DNA of 27,578 nt from the NCBI GenBank assembly GCA_028283985.1, contig JANQSQ010000584.1:1-27578 (forward strand), written 5' to 3'. Positions 13,863 through 21,121 of the stretch are shown here, in pieces; within the stretch, counting starts at the first letter, position 1, and the number at the start of each line of letters is the position of its first letter. This DNA comes from Rhodothermales bacterium. GTDB lineage: Bacteria > Bacteroidota > Rhodothermia > Rhodothermales > VXPQ01. The position numbers and the translations under genes are program-made. Below the pieces are notes generated by a model. The model ran no database searches and had not been told where the DNA came from. It saw only the letters and a list, made by a program, of their open reading frames with translations.

Positions 13863-16448
13863 TCAAAAAGGCCTTACAAGTATATCCTGCACAGCGCCTT
13901 CTTGCACTTCGACATCCCGGGCAAAGGCCTGGAGGTTCTCCTGACCAAGCAGGTCCCTGAGTTCAAGGCGATACACGCCGGGCGGCAAAAGGACCGAGAA
14001 AGCACCCTCCTGAGATACTTCGGAGCTAAGAACCTCTTCATTTCCCTGGAAGAAAATGACGCTGGCCTGCGTGGGAGAACTCAGCGGCAACCCCTCGATG
14101 ACTCCCTGCACGATGGTGTTTCTGTGCACCGGAATGTCGACGCGCTTGGTCGATCCCGGGTCCGACATAAAACTGAACGTCGTACCCGTAGGCAATTGCA
14201 GCGCAGGATCGGGAACGGACGCCGGGTCGATAACGACCTGATACGCCGTACTGGGCGCCAGAAAATCTGCGCGCACGACACTTGCATCCACTCGCTGGAC
14301 ACGGGCTTTGACAACCTTGATGTCGAGTCCTTCCACCAAAGATTCTTCCGGGTCTCTACGACCATCCCGGTCCACATCGTAGTACGCTTGCAGTAGAGCG
14401 CTGCTGCGCATGTGGGCCTGCCGGCTGAAGCGCATAGGCCGCCCCAGTTCCATCGAGCCGTAGAAGCTCTGTCTGTGGTAGGGATTACCCGATTCTATCG
14501 ACGAATGGTTATTGACGCTTACCCACGGAGCATCCAGACGCAACGTAACGGAGGCCTGCATGTTGTCGTAGGCAAGATCGTAGCCGGCGCGCAGACCAAG
14601 AGACACCTTTTTGTAGTAGGCGTAGAATGTCGCCCCCGCAAAATCCGCTTGCTCCCGCACTCCTCCGTCAGCCTGCAAGCCCAAGCGTCCGCGCAACCTC
14701 TTGAAGGAAGCCGCTCGCGTCAGCGACGCCTTCCAGTGCATGCGAAGAGATTCCGAGGAAAGAACGCTTTGTGTGCGAACAAGCCCCACCGTAACGAGAG
14801 CACTCGTCCTGCGCGGCAGGGTCAGCGTCGTGGAACCGCTCACATTGACGTTGTCGCCGCCGCTGAACGTTCTGGCCTGTGCGGCATTGAGAAACAGGCT
14901 CATACGCCGAACACCGAAGCTGAGCTGCGTCTGAAGCCGCCTCTTGTAGAATGAAAGTCGCGACTCTTCGGAAAATTCGGCTTCCGCCTGCAAGCGCAGC
15001 CTGTTGAAAGACATACGCATAGAGACCCGCGCAGCGCTGCCGCCATCATTAATCGGCAACGCCAACTCAGCACCCGTGGTCAAAAAGCCCCAGAGGTTTT
15101 GAGTTAATCCGACTGTACTGACCATGAGCGAGTCTACCCCTATGAAGGTGGCTTTCGCAGAGAGACTCCGGTTGATTCCATAGCGGGCCTGCCCGAATCC
15201 AAAAAAGGTGTCGCCGAAACCGTCGCGGCCTATCCGGATGTCGTTGAAATCGTCAAGTCCTTCCCGGATGTTCTTAAAGTCGTCAACTCCTGCTCGGATA
15301 TCGTACCAGAAAGCGCCGGGGGGCAGCAGATCTTCCCCGATGAAGAGGTGACGCGTTATGGTGGTAGGGGGACCGCCTCCGGGAGGAGCAATCTCGAGCA
15401 GGGCCTGCGAGGAACCGTAATACGCAGGGATGCGCAGCGTGTAACGCCCTTGCGCGTCCGCCCGCACACGGTCGGCAAGCACCCCGCCCACCGAGGCAGC
15501 GATGATCGCGTCCGGTTCGGCAATTCCTCGCACCACCGCTTCGCGCTGAACGTACCGCGTCGAAAGAGGCATGTTACTCAGACGAATGCCGTCGTAGATC
15601 GTACGAACCGGCCATTCGTATATACTCATGCGCCCTATCTCTGCGCGTTTGAGCAAAGGAGAATCCGGAAAGTCGAGCAGGTAGTTCAGCGAACGAAACC
15701 GCGTCGTTGTCTGCCCCCCTACCATCGAAAGAGCGCCTTCGGCGGCAAGGCGCCCGCCCAACGCATTCGAATGCACCTGAAACCCTCCGTTATAACTGGG
15801 CGAACCGGCCTGGCGGTCACTGCGTGTCAGGCGGTAATTGACGTGCGTGTTGCCCAGAAATTTGCGGGAACGACCGTAGAGCAAAGGACCGTGTGCGTGA
15901 TTGCCGGAAGCAGCCGGCCTGGCGGTAAATGCACTTGCCAGCGGCGCCATGGCCGTGGAAAGCCTGATGTGCAGCGTCGAAGTATCGAACTGCATAGCAG
16001 CAGGCGTGAACATCGCCTGCACGCCCTCCAGCGCAAGATAATGGCGCCCTTCGCTTGCAAAAAAGTCTTCGGGGGCAAGCTCTACAGGTTCCGATGTGTC
16101 CTGTAGTACCCGGCCCGTTGCAAAATCGACCGTAAATATACGCCCTGCATCTCTTGCCTCGATCACCGAATCCTGCGCAGAAACATTGAAACCGAGCCGG
16201 TCGAAAAAGTCTGCGATATCCAGGTAGTACCTGCCTGCCTCAAAGTCCCACCAGGCCAGTACCGGCATCGAAGAATACAGCGCGCCCGGCGTGCTTACCG
16301 TCCAGGGCGTCTCCTGTAAAAAGCGAAGGGGTCTCTCCGGCTCCTCTGTCTCCTGCGCCCAAACGATGTCAGGCACACAGCAAACGACAAAAAGCATCAC
16401 CGGGATATAACGCCCGCAGCGCAACCGGATATGTCGTACAGACCACAT
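13863..16448 (-). CDS. Outer-membrane usher-like protein (FimD/PapC-related)
   Basis: An 861-residue exported protein with a signal peptide (MLFVVCCVPDIVWA-Q). An N-terminal periplasmic region is followed by many amphipathic strands. The stretch VVRGIAEPDAIIAASVGGV (about 305-323), then a small beta-sandwich and LLPPGAFWYDIRAG (374-387), mirrors FimD-type ushers (RGIA...A.V.v.qnG, then LLR.G...Y.I.aG), where this is the plug region in the barrel. Near 688-703 is YYDVDRDGRRDPEES, an EF-like calcium motif as in SdrD-type B domains. A carboxypeptidase-regulatory-like sandwich closes the protein, which ends in Phe. ATG 16448 is preceded by a good GAGGG site. No separate fimbrial subunit or PapD gene is adjacent; a PapD-like domain sits in the giant protein instead. 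Similarity is by pattern, so a remote relationship is possible. Confidence 0.62.
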   Translation of the reverse strand: MWSVRHIRLRCGRYIPVMLFVVCCVPDIVWAQETEEPERPLRFLQETPWTVSTPGALYSSMPVLAWWDFEAGRYYLDIADFFDRLGFNVSAQDSVIEARDAGRIFTVDFATGRVLQDTSEPVELAPEDFFASEGRHYLALEGVQAMFTPAAMQFDTSTLHIRLSTAMAPLASAFTARPAASGNHAHGPLLYGRSRKFLGNTHVNYRLTRSDRQAGSPSYNGGFQVHSNALGGRLAAEGALSMVGGQTTTRFRSLNYLLDFPDSPLLKRAEIGRMSIYEWPVRTIYDGIRLSNMPLSTRYVQREAVVRGIAEPDAIIAASVGGVLADRVRADAQGRYTLRIPAYYGSSQALLEIAPPGGGPPTTITRHLFIGEDLLPPGAFWYDIRAGVDDFKNIREGLDDFNDIRIGRDGFGDTFFGFGQARYGINRSLSAKATFIGVDSLMVSTVGLTQNLWGFLTTGAELALPINDGGSAARVSMRMSFNRLRLQAEAEFSEESRLSFYKRRLQTQLSFGVRRMSLFLNAAQARTFSGGDNVNVSGSTTLTLPRRTSALVTVGLVRTQSVLSSESLRMHWKASLTRAASFKRLRGRLGLQADGGVREQADFAGATFYAYYKKVSLGLRAGYDLAYDNMQASVTLRLDAPWVSVNNHSSIESGNPYHRQSFYGSMELGRPMRFSRQAHMRSSALLQAYYDVDRDGRRDPEESLVEGLDIKVVKARVQRVDASVVRADFLAPSTAYQVVIDPASVPDPALQLPTGTTFSFMSDPGSTKRVDIPVHRNTIVQGVIEGLPLSSPTQASVIFFQGNEEVLSSEVSQEGAFSVLLPPGVYRLELRDLLGQENLQAFARDVEVQEGAVQDILVRPF

Positions 16449-16601
16449 GGGCGATCCCTCAGTTTCGTGCAAGCACACAGGACATGCACTCAGGCATAGC
16501 ACCGAAGCAACCTCCGGAACCCAGGTGCAAAATGCACGCCCGGGCCCCGAAAACGCACCGCCCCAATGTGCCGCATCCCAAATGCATATCAGGTTTTTTT
16601 A
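16449..16601 (-). promoter_or_regulatory. Gap between TPR lipoprotein and usher-like gene
   Basis: This 153-base gap is the largest within the motor run. It carries the GAGGG ribosome-binding site of the usher-like gene (about 16456-16460, minus strand). No hairpin terminator or clear promoter was recognised. It could hold a secondary promoter. Confidence 0.2.
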
Positions 16602-18140
16602 CTACTGCTCCGGCCTTTCTGTGCGCAGGGTTCTGTAACGATCCAGAAGAGCCCTTACTTTTTCGGTGTTTCCCGTGCGGCGATACAGGTTACCCATCAG
16701 GGTAAGGTAGGCAAGCTGATCCTCCCACTGCATCGTGTCGAATATCTTCTCGATTCGCGGCTCCAGCAACCGGGCCTGTTCCGGATTGTAGCGCGCGAGC
16801 CGCAACGCTTCGACAAAAGCCCTGCCGGTATACTGGCTCTCCACTTCGGTGACCTGCAGCAGATAGGTAAAGGCCAATGCGGAAGCTCCCTCGCGACGAT
16901 GTTCCAGAGCGCGTTCGAAGAGGGTCGTAGCATATGTCTGCCGAAGATCACCCACGAATTCGGGGTACGGCGTGTTATCCGTCCCGCCGCTATCCGCGAC
17001 CAGACCCCAAAGCACCTGCAGGGTATCCAGAGCGCCTTCCTGGTCGTCGTGCTCCCAGGACAGTAACGCATGATTGTAACTGGCCTCCACACGCGCGGAA
17101 GTTTGCGTCAGGCGGGGAATAAGCCAGGCCAGTCCCTGTCGCGCTCCGGGAGGATCGGTGGAAAACAGGGTTTGCAGGCTGTCATAGAGCAGCCGGTTCT
17201 CGAAGTTGTGGTGGTCCCACAGGACCCAGTCCATTTCGTTGCGGGCATAGTCTTCCTGCTCGGACGTGGTCGTATATTCCTGCGCCAGGGGCAAGGCATG
17301 GCGCACTCCCTCTCCATCCCGGCTTTCGACAAACGCGCGATACGAGCGGACATAATAGGTAAAAAGCGTAAGGCTGTCCGGCGGCGGCTGCTCCGTCTCC
17401 GGTACAAAAGCGAGGCGGGAATCGTCCAGAACCGCTTCCGAGGCTTGCAACCACGTGAGTGCGCTGGCAGGAAATTGATTCAGGTTTTCCAGAACGACAG
17501 CTACTTCCGCCCACAGCGCGTGATCGTCGGCGCGGAGAGCCAGTAATCCCCGCAATAATGCGAGCACTTCCTCCCACGCCTCGTCTTGTCTCAGCCATTG
17601 GGCCCGAACACTGTACACCTGAGCCAACTGGTGGCGGGCATCTTCATGCCTGGGATTCAGGGCCAGTGCGTTTTCGAACAACCTCTGAGACTCTGCAAGC
17701 AGCGTCCGGACGCGCAGGCTGTCCTGTTGCGCCTGAGCCTGGGCCGCTTCTACGAGCGCCAGCCGGGCCTCCGTATGAGCTTCCGTAAACGCCAATGTGT
17801 CCACCGGGGCAACGTCCGCAGAGTCTCCCGATGCATCCAGCGACGATAGAGGCGATTCCCCGTTCAATTGGTTCAGCGTGCTGTCTATGCGCTCGAACAA
17901 GGCGCGTCCTTCCAGGAAATTTTCCTCCGCCCGGGTTTCCGCCAGCACATGCACAAAGGCGCCGTGGAAAGAATTCAGCACATCCGCAATAACCAGGCTG
18001 TCCACGCCGGGAAGCGGCGGCGAAACCGGATCCATGGGAGCAGGCTCGCTTTCGGTGACAACCTCTTTCGAGGAGCCGCATCCCCATAAAAACGCGAGAC
18101 ACAGCGCACCCGCCAGCGGAAGTATTGCGAATCGATGCAT
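16602..18140 (-). CDS. TPR-type lipoprotein
   Basis: A 512-residue lipoprotein. The signal peptide ends in a lipobox (LAFLWGC, Cys21), followed by GSSKE and an acidic, Pro-rich linker. From about 120 it is almost all alpha-helical, with tetratricopeptide-like helix pairs such as LLAESQRLFENALALNPRHE, then LLALRADDHALWAEVAVVLE, and a last pair near the C-terminus (LMGNLYRRTGNTEKVRALLD). TPR lipoproteins usually scaffold outer-membrane machines (for example CpoB with Tol-Pal, and TPR proteins in secretion systems). It starts 11 bases after the second ExbD-like stop and precedes the usher-like gene. A scaffold linking the inner-membrane motor to the outer-membrane channel is inferred; the sequence shows the anchor and repeats only. 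Confidence 0.72.
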   Translation of the reverse strand: MHRFAILPLAGALCLAFLWGCGSSKEVVTESEPAPMDPVSPPLPGVDSLVIADVLNSFHGAFVHVLAETRAEENFLEGRALFERIDSTLNQLNGESPLSSLDASGDSADVAPVDTLAFTEAHTEARLALVEAAQAQAQQDSLRVRTLLAESQRLFENALALNPRHEDARHQLAQVYSVRAQWLRQDEAWEEVLALLRGLLALRADDHALWAEVAVVLENLNQFPASALTWLQASEAVLDDSRLAFVPETEQPPPDSLTLFTYYVRSYRAFVESRDGEGVRHALPLAQEYTTTSEQEDYARNEMDWVLWDHHNFENRLLYDSLQTLFSTDPPGARQGLAWLIPRLTQTSARVEASYNHALLSWEHDDQEGALDTLQVLWGLVADSGGTDNTPYPEFVGDLRQTYATTLFERALEHRREGASALAFTYLLQVTEVESQYTGRAFVEALRLARYNPEQARLLEPRIEKIFDTMQWEDQLAYLTLMGNLYRRTGNTEKVRALLDRYRTLRTERPEQ

Positions 18141-18151
18141 AACGAAACTGC

Positions 18152-18526
18152 TTAGAGAGATGTACCAGGTGCGACCCGGACGAGAAAAACGGCTTGTCTT
18201 CCGGCTCTTTGCACAAGGGTGTTCGCATTGAGCATCAGGTATGCGGGAGCATCCCTGTCGGCCGTGAACTCGACCACGCGATCCGGATGACTCGCCATCA
18301 GCAGGGCGAAAAAATCGGCCGGGTTAAGTACTGCAGGAGGCCCTTCACTCACGGGAGTGAGAAACGTTCCGTTACTCGATATGGCCACCTGAAGAGGCTG
18401 GAGCTGGGGCATACCGGTTTCCGCCTCCCGGCTCAAGGGCGTTTCTATCTCGAACGTGGGCACCGTGCTGATCGCCACAAGCGTGGCCAGCAGAATGAGT
18501 ACGATGTCTACCAGGGATTCATCCAT
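18152..18526 (-). CDS. ExbD/TolR-like protein (second copy)
   Basis: A 124-residue inner-membrane protein. It has almost no cytoplasmic N-terminus, then a single helix (about 5-22, SLVDIVLILLATLVAIST). Asp7 sits at its start, the position of the proton-carrying Asp of ExbD/TolR (LVDV.L.LL). A periplasmic domain follows (VAISSNGTFLTP, then HPDRVVEFTADRDAPAYLML), the usual ExbD pattern of a beta strand, a D/V-rich segment and a final hydrophobic strand. The length is a little short for ExbD (about 130-140). It is encoded 7 bases after the TonB/TolA-like gene. With the other ExbD-like protein it could form heterodimers. Confidence 0.76.
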   Translation of the reverse strand: MDESLVDIVLILLATLVAISTVPTFEIETPLSREAETGMPQLQPLQVAISSNGTFLTPVSEGPPAVLNPADFFALLMASHPDRVVEFTADRDAPAYLMLNANTLVQRAGRQAVFLVRVAPGTSL

Positions 18527-18533
18527 GTTTCAA

Positions 18534-19658
18534 CTACATGTTTTGGCGTTCCTGCCGCCACCAGGTAACGAAAAATCTGAAAAACTCCCTTGCCTCGGGA
18601 CTTGTGGGAGAAAAATCCTCGCTCTCGACAAAGTCGACGCGTTCCAGATCATCCCGGTCCACGATCCCCTTCTGGAAATACTGAGCGCGCTGCTGAAATC
18701 CGGGGTCGACGAAGTAGTAAATGTCGCTTTTCCTGATCAGAGCGATCCGAATTTCCCTGTTGGAGGGGGTATACATCATCTGGATTTCGGAAGACTCGGC
18801 ATTGATCGTGGTTTGCGCTCTGGCGCTGATCGCGGGAGGAGCAAAGTAAAAGAGCGACCTGATCCCGGGATCCAGTTCGGCCTGATTAGCCATGATCCAT
18901 TGCAAGAGGGAGTCCGACGGAACGGAAATATCCCCTTCTCCAAGAGCCAGACTCTCCATGCGGTCTCCCGGGTTGGACGAAGATTCCAACGACGGCGCTT
19001 CCCCTCCCCCGGTGGCCCGAATGGTTTGCCGGCCAGGCCGATCAGTGAAAGAAAGGTCCTCCAGGTTGCCCGTGTAGCTGCGGGAGCCGCCCGATTCGCC
19101 GCGCAAGGACGCAAAAGACTCCCCGATAAGGTTGGACGAAAGGGACCGCGACGAACGGGAAGCATTGTTGGCGGCGTCCAGAAAGTCCTGCGTCAGGTCC
19201 AATCCCGGGTCAAAGGCGGATTGCGCGTCGGCAAAAGGCGTCAGATCCTCCTCCGCCAGCAAGACAACCTCCCGGTTGTTCTGTTGGGCCTGCGGGTCCT
19301 CAAGAGATACGTCGGAAAAGGAAAATGCCTCGAATGCCTCGGCCATCAACGCCTCAACGTCTTCCGCCAGCAGTTCGTCGGGCGGCATTTCGGGATCAAG
19401 GGGTATTTCATCCGCATCTTCTCCCAGCTCCTCGGGAACCACTTCGTCCGCAGCGTCCGCCAATTCTATTTCTTCAAAGAAAGACGACAAATCAATGGTT
19501 TCCAGCATGAGCGCTTCCAGCGTGGTCTCGGCGAAACTCCGGTCAGGCAGGGGTATGACGCCGCATACCAGCGCAAAGAGCGCAGAAATGCCGGTAAACA
19601 CAAACCACGAAATGCGGCGTGTCTTTCTTTCCTCCTTGTCAGCCCAGGACAATGCCAT
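18534..19658 (-). CDS. TonB/TolA-like single-pass, strongly acidic periplasmic protein
   Basis: A 374-residue protein with the topology of TonB or TolA: a short basic cytoplasmic end (KEERKTRR), one membrane helix (about 17-37), a long flexible periplasmic region and a folded C-terminal domain. Residues 45-115 are very acidic (Glu/Asp-rich with MPPDE), unlike the Lys/Pro-rich linker of TonB. Residues 165-240 are Ser/Gly-rich. The C-terminal domain (about 244-374) begins VPSDSLLQWIMANQAELDPG and is not an obvious TonB fold. It sits between the two ExbD-like genes, where TonB or TolA would be expected. The energy-transducer role is inferred from position and topology, not from sequence similarity. 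Confidence 0.55.
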   Translation of the reverse strand: MALSWADKEERKTRRISWFVFTGISALFALVCGVIPLPDRSFAETTLEALMLETIDLSSFFEEIELADAADEVVPEELGEDADEIPLDPEMPPDELLAEDVEALMAEAFEAFSFSDVSLEDPQAQQNNREVVLLAEEDLTPFADAQSAFDPGLDLTQDFLDAANNASRSSRSLSSNLIGESFASLRGESGGSRSYTGNLEDLSFTDRPGRQTIRATGGGEAPSLESSSNPGDRMESLALGEGDISVPSDSLLQWIMANQAELDPGIRSLFYFAPPAISARAQTTINAESSEIQMMYTPSNREIRIALIRKSDIYYFVDPGFQQRAQYFQKGIVDRDDLERVDFVESEDFSPTSPEAREFFRFFVTWWRQERQNM

Positions 19659-19672
19659 GGAACTACGGAAAA

Positions 19673-20056
19673 CTAATTATTGACGGTACATTGCCAGCCA
19701 CGCCGGGTACACAGGTCGAGCATGGATACCAATTGCTGGACGCTGGCTTCGCCTTGCGGGGAAAGCACAAAAATCGTTTTTGCGTCATGCCTGTATGCCT
19801 GCTCCAGGCACCCGGCCAGTGCTGCGAGGCTTGCGGGAACGCAGGCCGCCTCATTCTGGGGCAAACTCAAAACCAGAAACTGCATACGGTCGTCAAACTG
19901 AACTTCATACAGCGGTACGGGCTCGCCTTCTTCCTGCTCTCCGTCAGGAAGCGCCACGTCCACTTCAGGGGTCGTCTCGGTCAACATCAGGAACCCCACG
20001 AGGAGAATGAACCCGAGGTCGATAAAAAGAAGGAGATCGGAACGGTCTTTTTCCAT
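19673..20056 (-). CDS. ExbD/TolR-like protein (first copy)
   Basis: A 127-residue inner-membrane protein. ATG 20056 (MEKDRSDLLLFIDLGFILLV) is preferred over a longer frame starting at 20098, which would overlap the upstream gene. The single helix (about 8-26) carries Asp13, equivalent to the essential ExbD/TolR aspartate. The periplasmic part has PLYEVQFDDRMQFLVLSL, then TIFVLSPQGEASVQQLVSML, the ExbD-type strand and helix with a hydrophobic V(x)L at the end, and two extra Cys residues. It is 10 bases after the upstream small exported protein and 14 bases before the TonB/TolA-like gene. Confidence 0.72.
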   Translation of the reverse strand: MEKDRSDLLLFIDLGFILLVGFLMLTETTPEVDVALPDGEQEEGEPVPLYEVQFDDRMQFLVLSLPQNEAACVPASLAALAGCLEQAYRHDAKTIFVLSPQGEASVQQLVSMLDLCTRRGWQCTVNN

Positions 20057-20066
20057 ACCAAAAATG

Positions 20067-20762
20067 TTATTGACAGGAACGGGAAGCGATGCTTCCACCT
20101 CTTGTCATACTCTCGACGACAACACATCCCTCGCTGTCGATGTACGAACGAACCTCCGGCTGCTTGTGCACCATGATCACCAGCGGATCCGATTCCAGTA
20201 TGTCCGGCTGGACGCATTGCGTAGCCTGCGGGACAAAGGTCCAAAGGTCCTCCTCGTAGTTCCAGAACGTAATATGTACGTCCTCTCCCCGCTGAAGAAG
20301 ATGAATTTCCATAGGTCCCTCAGGATAGTAGTGCAGGAGAGACCCTAATATGGCCCCGGCAAGCGCCTTCTTCGCATCCTCCTCCACTTCGCCTTCGTCA
20401 GCCAGCAGGGGGCTTCTATCGCGTATCGTGTTGATTCGATAGTCCGTTTCCAGGTTCAACGAAACCAGCGTATTGAGCATGGCCTCCGGAAAGTATTGAC
20501 TCAGCGAAAAATGTTCTTCGCTTGGATAGAGTATCAGGATATCGTTCGAGCCGAACCCGTCTTCCGTGACATCCAGAAAGGCCGCATGGGTATAATCGGG
20601 ATCGTTGGGAAAAATAATCTGGTCCTCCAGAAAGCTACTTATAAAATCCAGATCATATACCTCGGCGGTAGGAAGCACACGCTGGTTCACCCTTGCATCC
20701 TGTCCAAGGGCGTCCCAAAAGGGCAAAAGCAACAGACCCGAAAGGATAAGAATACGTCCCAT
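20067..20762 (-). CDS. Exported protein of unknown function, first gene of the motor run
   Basis: I do not recognise this 231-residue protein. The chosen ATG (20762) gives a textbook signal peptide (MGRILILSGLLLLPFWDALG-Q). Longer frames (ATG 20807, or further to 20870) add an unusual leader. After the signal it has mixed alpha/beta character with acidic patches, an EEDAKKALAGAI helix and two Cys (TQCV and GCVV) near the C-terminus that could form a disulfide. The C-terminus ends SIASRSC-Q. It is followed after 10 bases by the first ExbD-like gene, so it probably acts in the periplasm with the motor. Confidence 0.6.
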   Translation of the reverse strand: MGRILILSGLLLLPFWDALGQDARVNQRVLPTAEVYDLDFISSFLEDQIIFPNDPDYTHAAFLDVTEDGFGSNDILILYPSEEHFSLSQYFPEAMLNTLVSLNLETDYRINTIRDRSPLLADEGEVEEDAKKALAGAILGSLLHYYPEGPMEIHLLQRGEDVHITFWNYEEDLWTFVPQATQCVQPDILESDPLVIMVHKQPEVRSYIDSEGCVVVESMTRGGSIASRSCQ

Positions 20763-20867
20763 GGCTCCAGCCGAAATCACAAAAAATGTTTTGAACGGAT
20801 CGGGCATGTTTTCAGGTGCATTACGATGGTGAACACATATTGTCCCAGGATAGCGATTTGCTTCCAG

Positions 20868-20898
20868 CAAAGTACGTAATGGGTTGCATGATTGTCAA
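20868..20898 (-). promoter_or_regulatory. Possible promoter of the ExbBD/usher operon
   Basis: On the minus strand, TTGACA (plus 20893-20898) lies upstream of TACTTTG (plus 20868-20874), close to the Bacteroidota-type TAnnTTTG -7 element (one base short), and about 105 bases before the chosen start. Spacing is long for a sigma-70 promoter. The gap from the giant gene stop (21122) to the next start is about 360 bases, so a promoter here is expected. Confidence 0.3.
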
Positions 20899-21006
20899 TT
20901 GACCGGAAGACGTGCAACGCCTTTACTCACGGCCCCGACGAAAGCCGTGTAGAGAGACAGAGCGCCAGGCGCACCCCATGGTCTTACGCATTCCATGAGC
21001 GACTTT

Positions 21007-21117
21007 TTAGGGGTTTTCGACAAATGCTTGCGAGGTCGGCGTCTCGTCTTTATTGTCCGCCTCGCCTATGTCCCCCACATCGCCTATGTCTCTACGCGGC
21101 GCATTCCACTCAACGGA
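21007..21117 (-). pseudogene. Second, alternative C-terminal coding tail of the giant protein
   Basis: A second copy of the giant gene's 3' end lies downstream of its stop. The 49-base unit 21069-21117 matches 21166-21214 at 46 of 49 positions, 97 bases apart. In the copy the reading frame is kept (VEWNAPRRDIGDVGD). It continues with a different tail, IGEADNK...AFVENP, to a TAA (21007-21009). The first copy's tail reads KVRTGPPATLVQKP. This copy has no start and would be read only after a 97-base deletion or readthrough. It may be the older 3' end, left after a tandem duplication. Confidence 0.6.
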
Positions 21118-21121
21118 CCCC

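Noticed and set aside
18456..19676. 406-residue plus-strand frame
   Set aside because: Antisense to the TonB/TolA-like gene and to part of an ExbD-like gene; low-complexity, basic translation with no family features.
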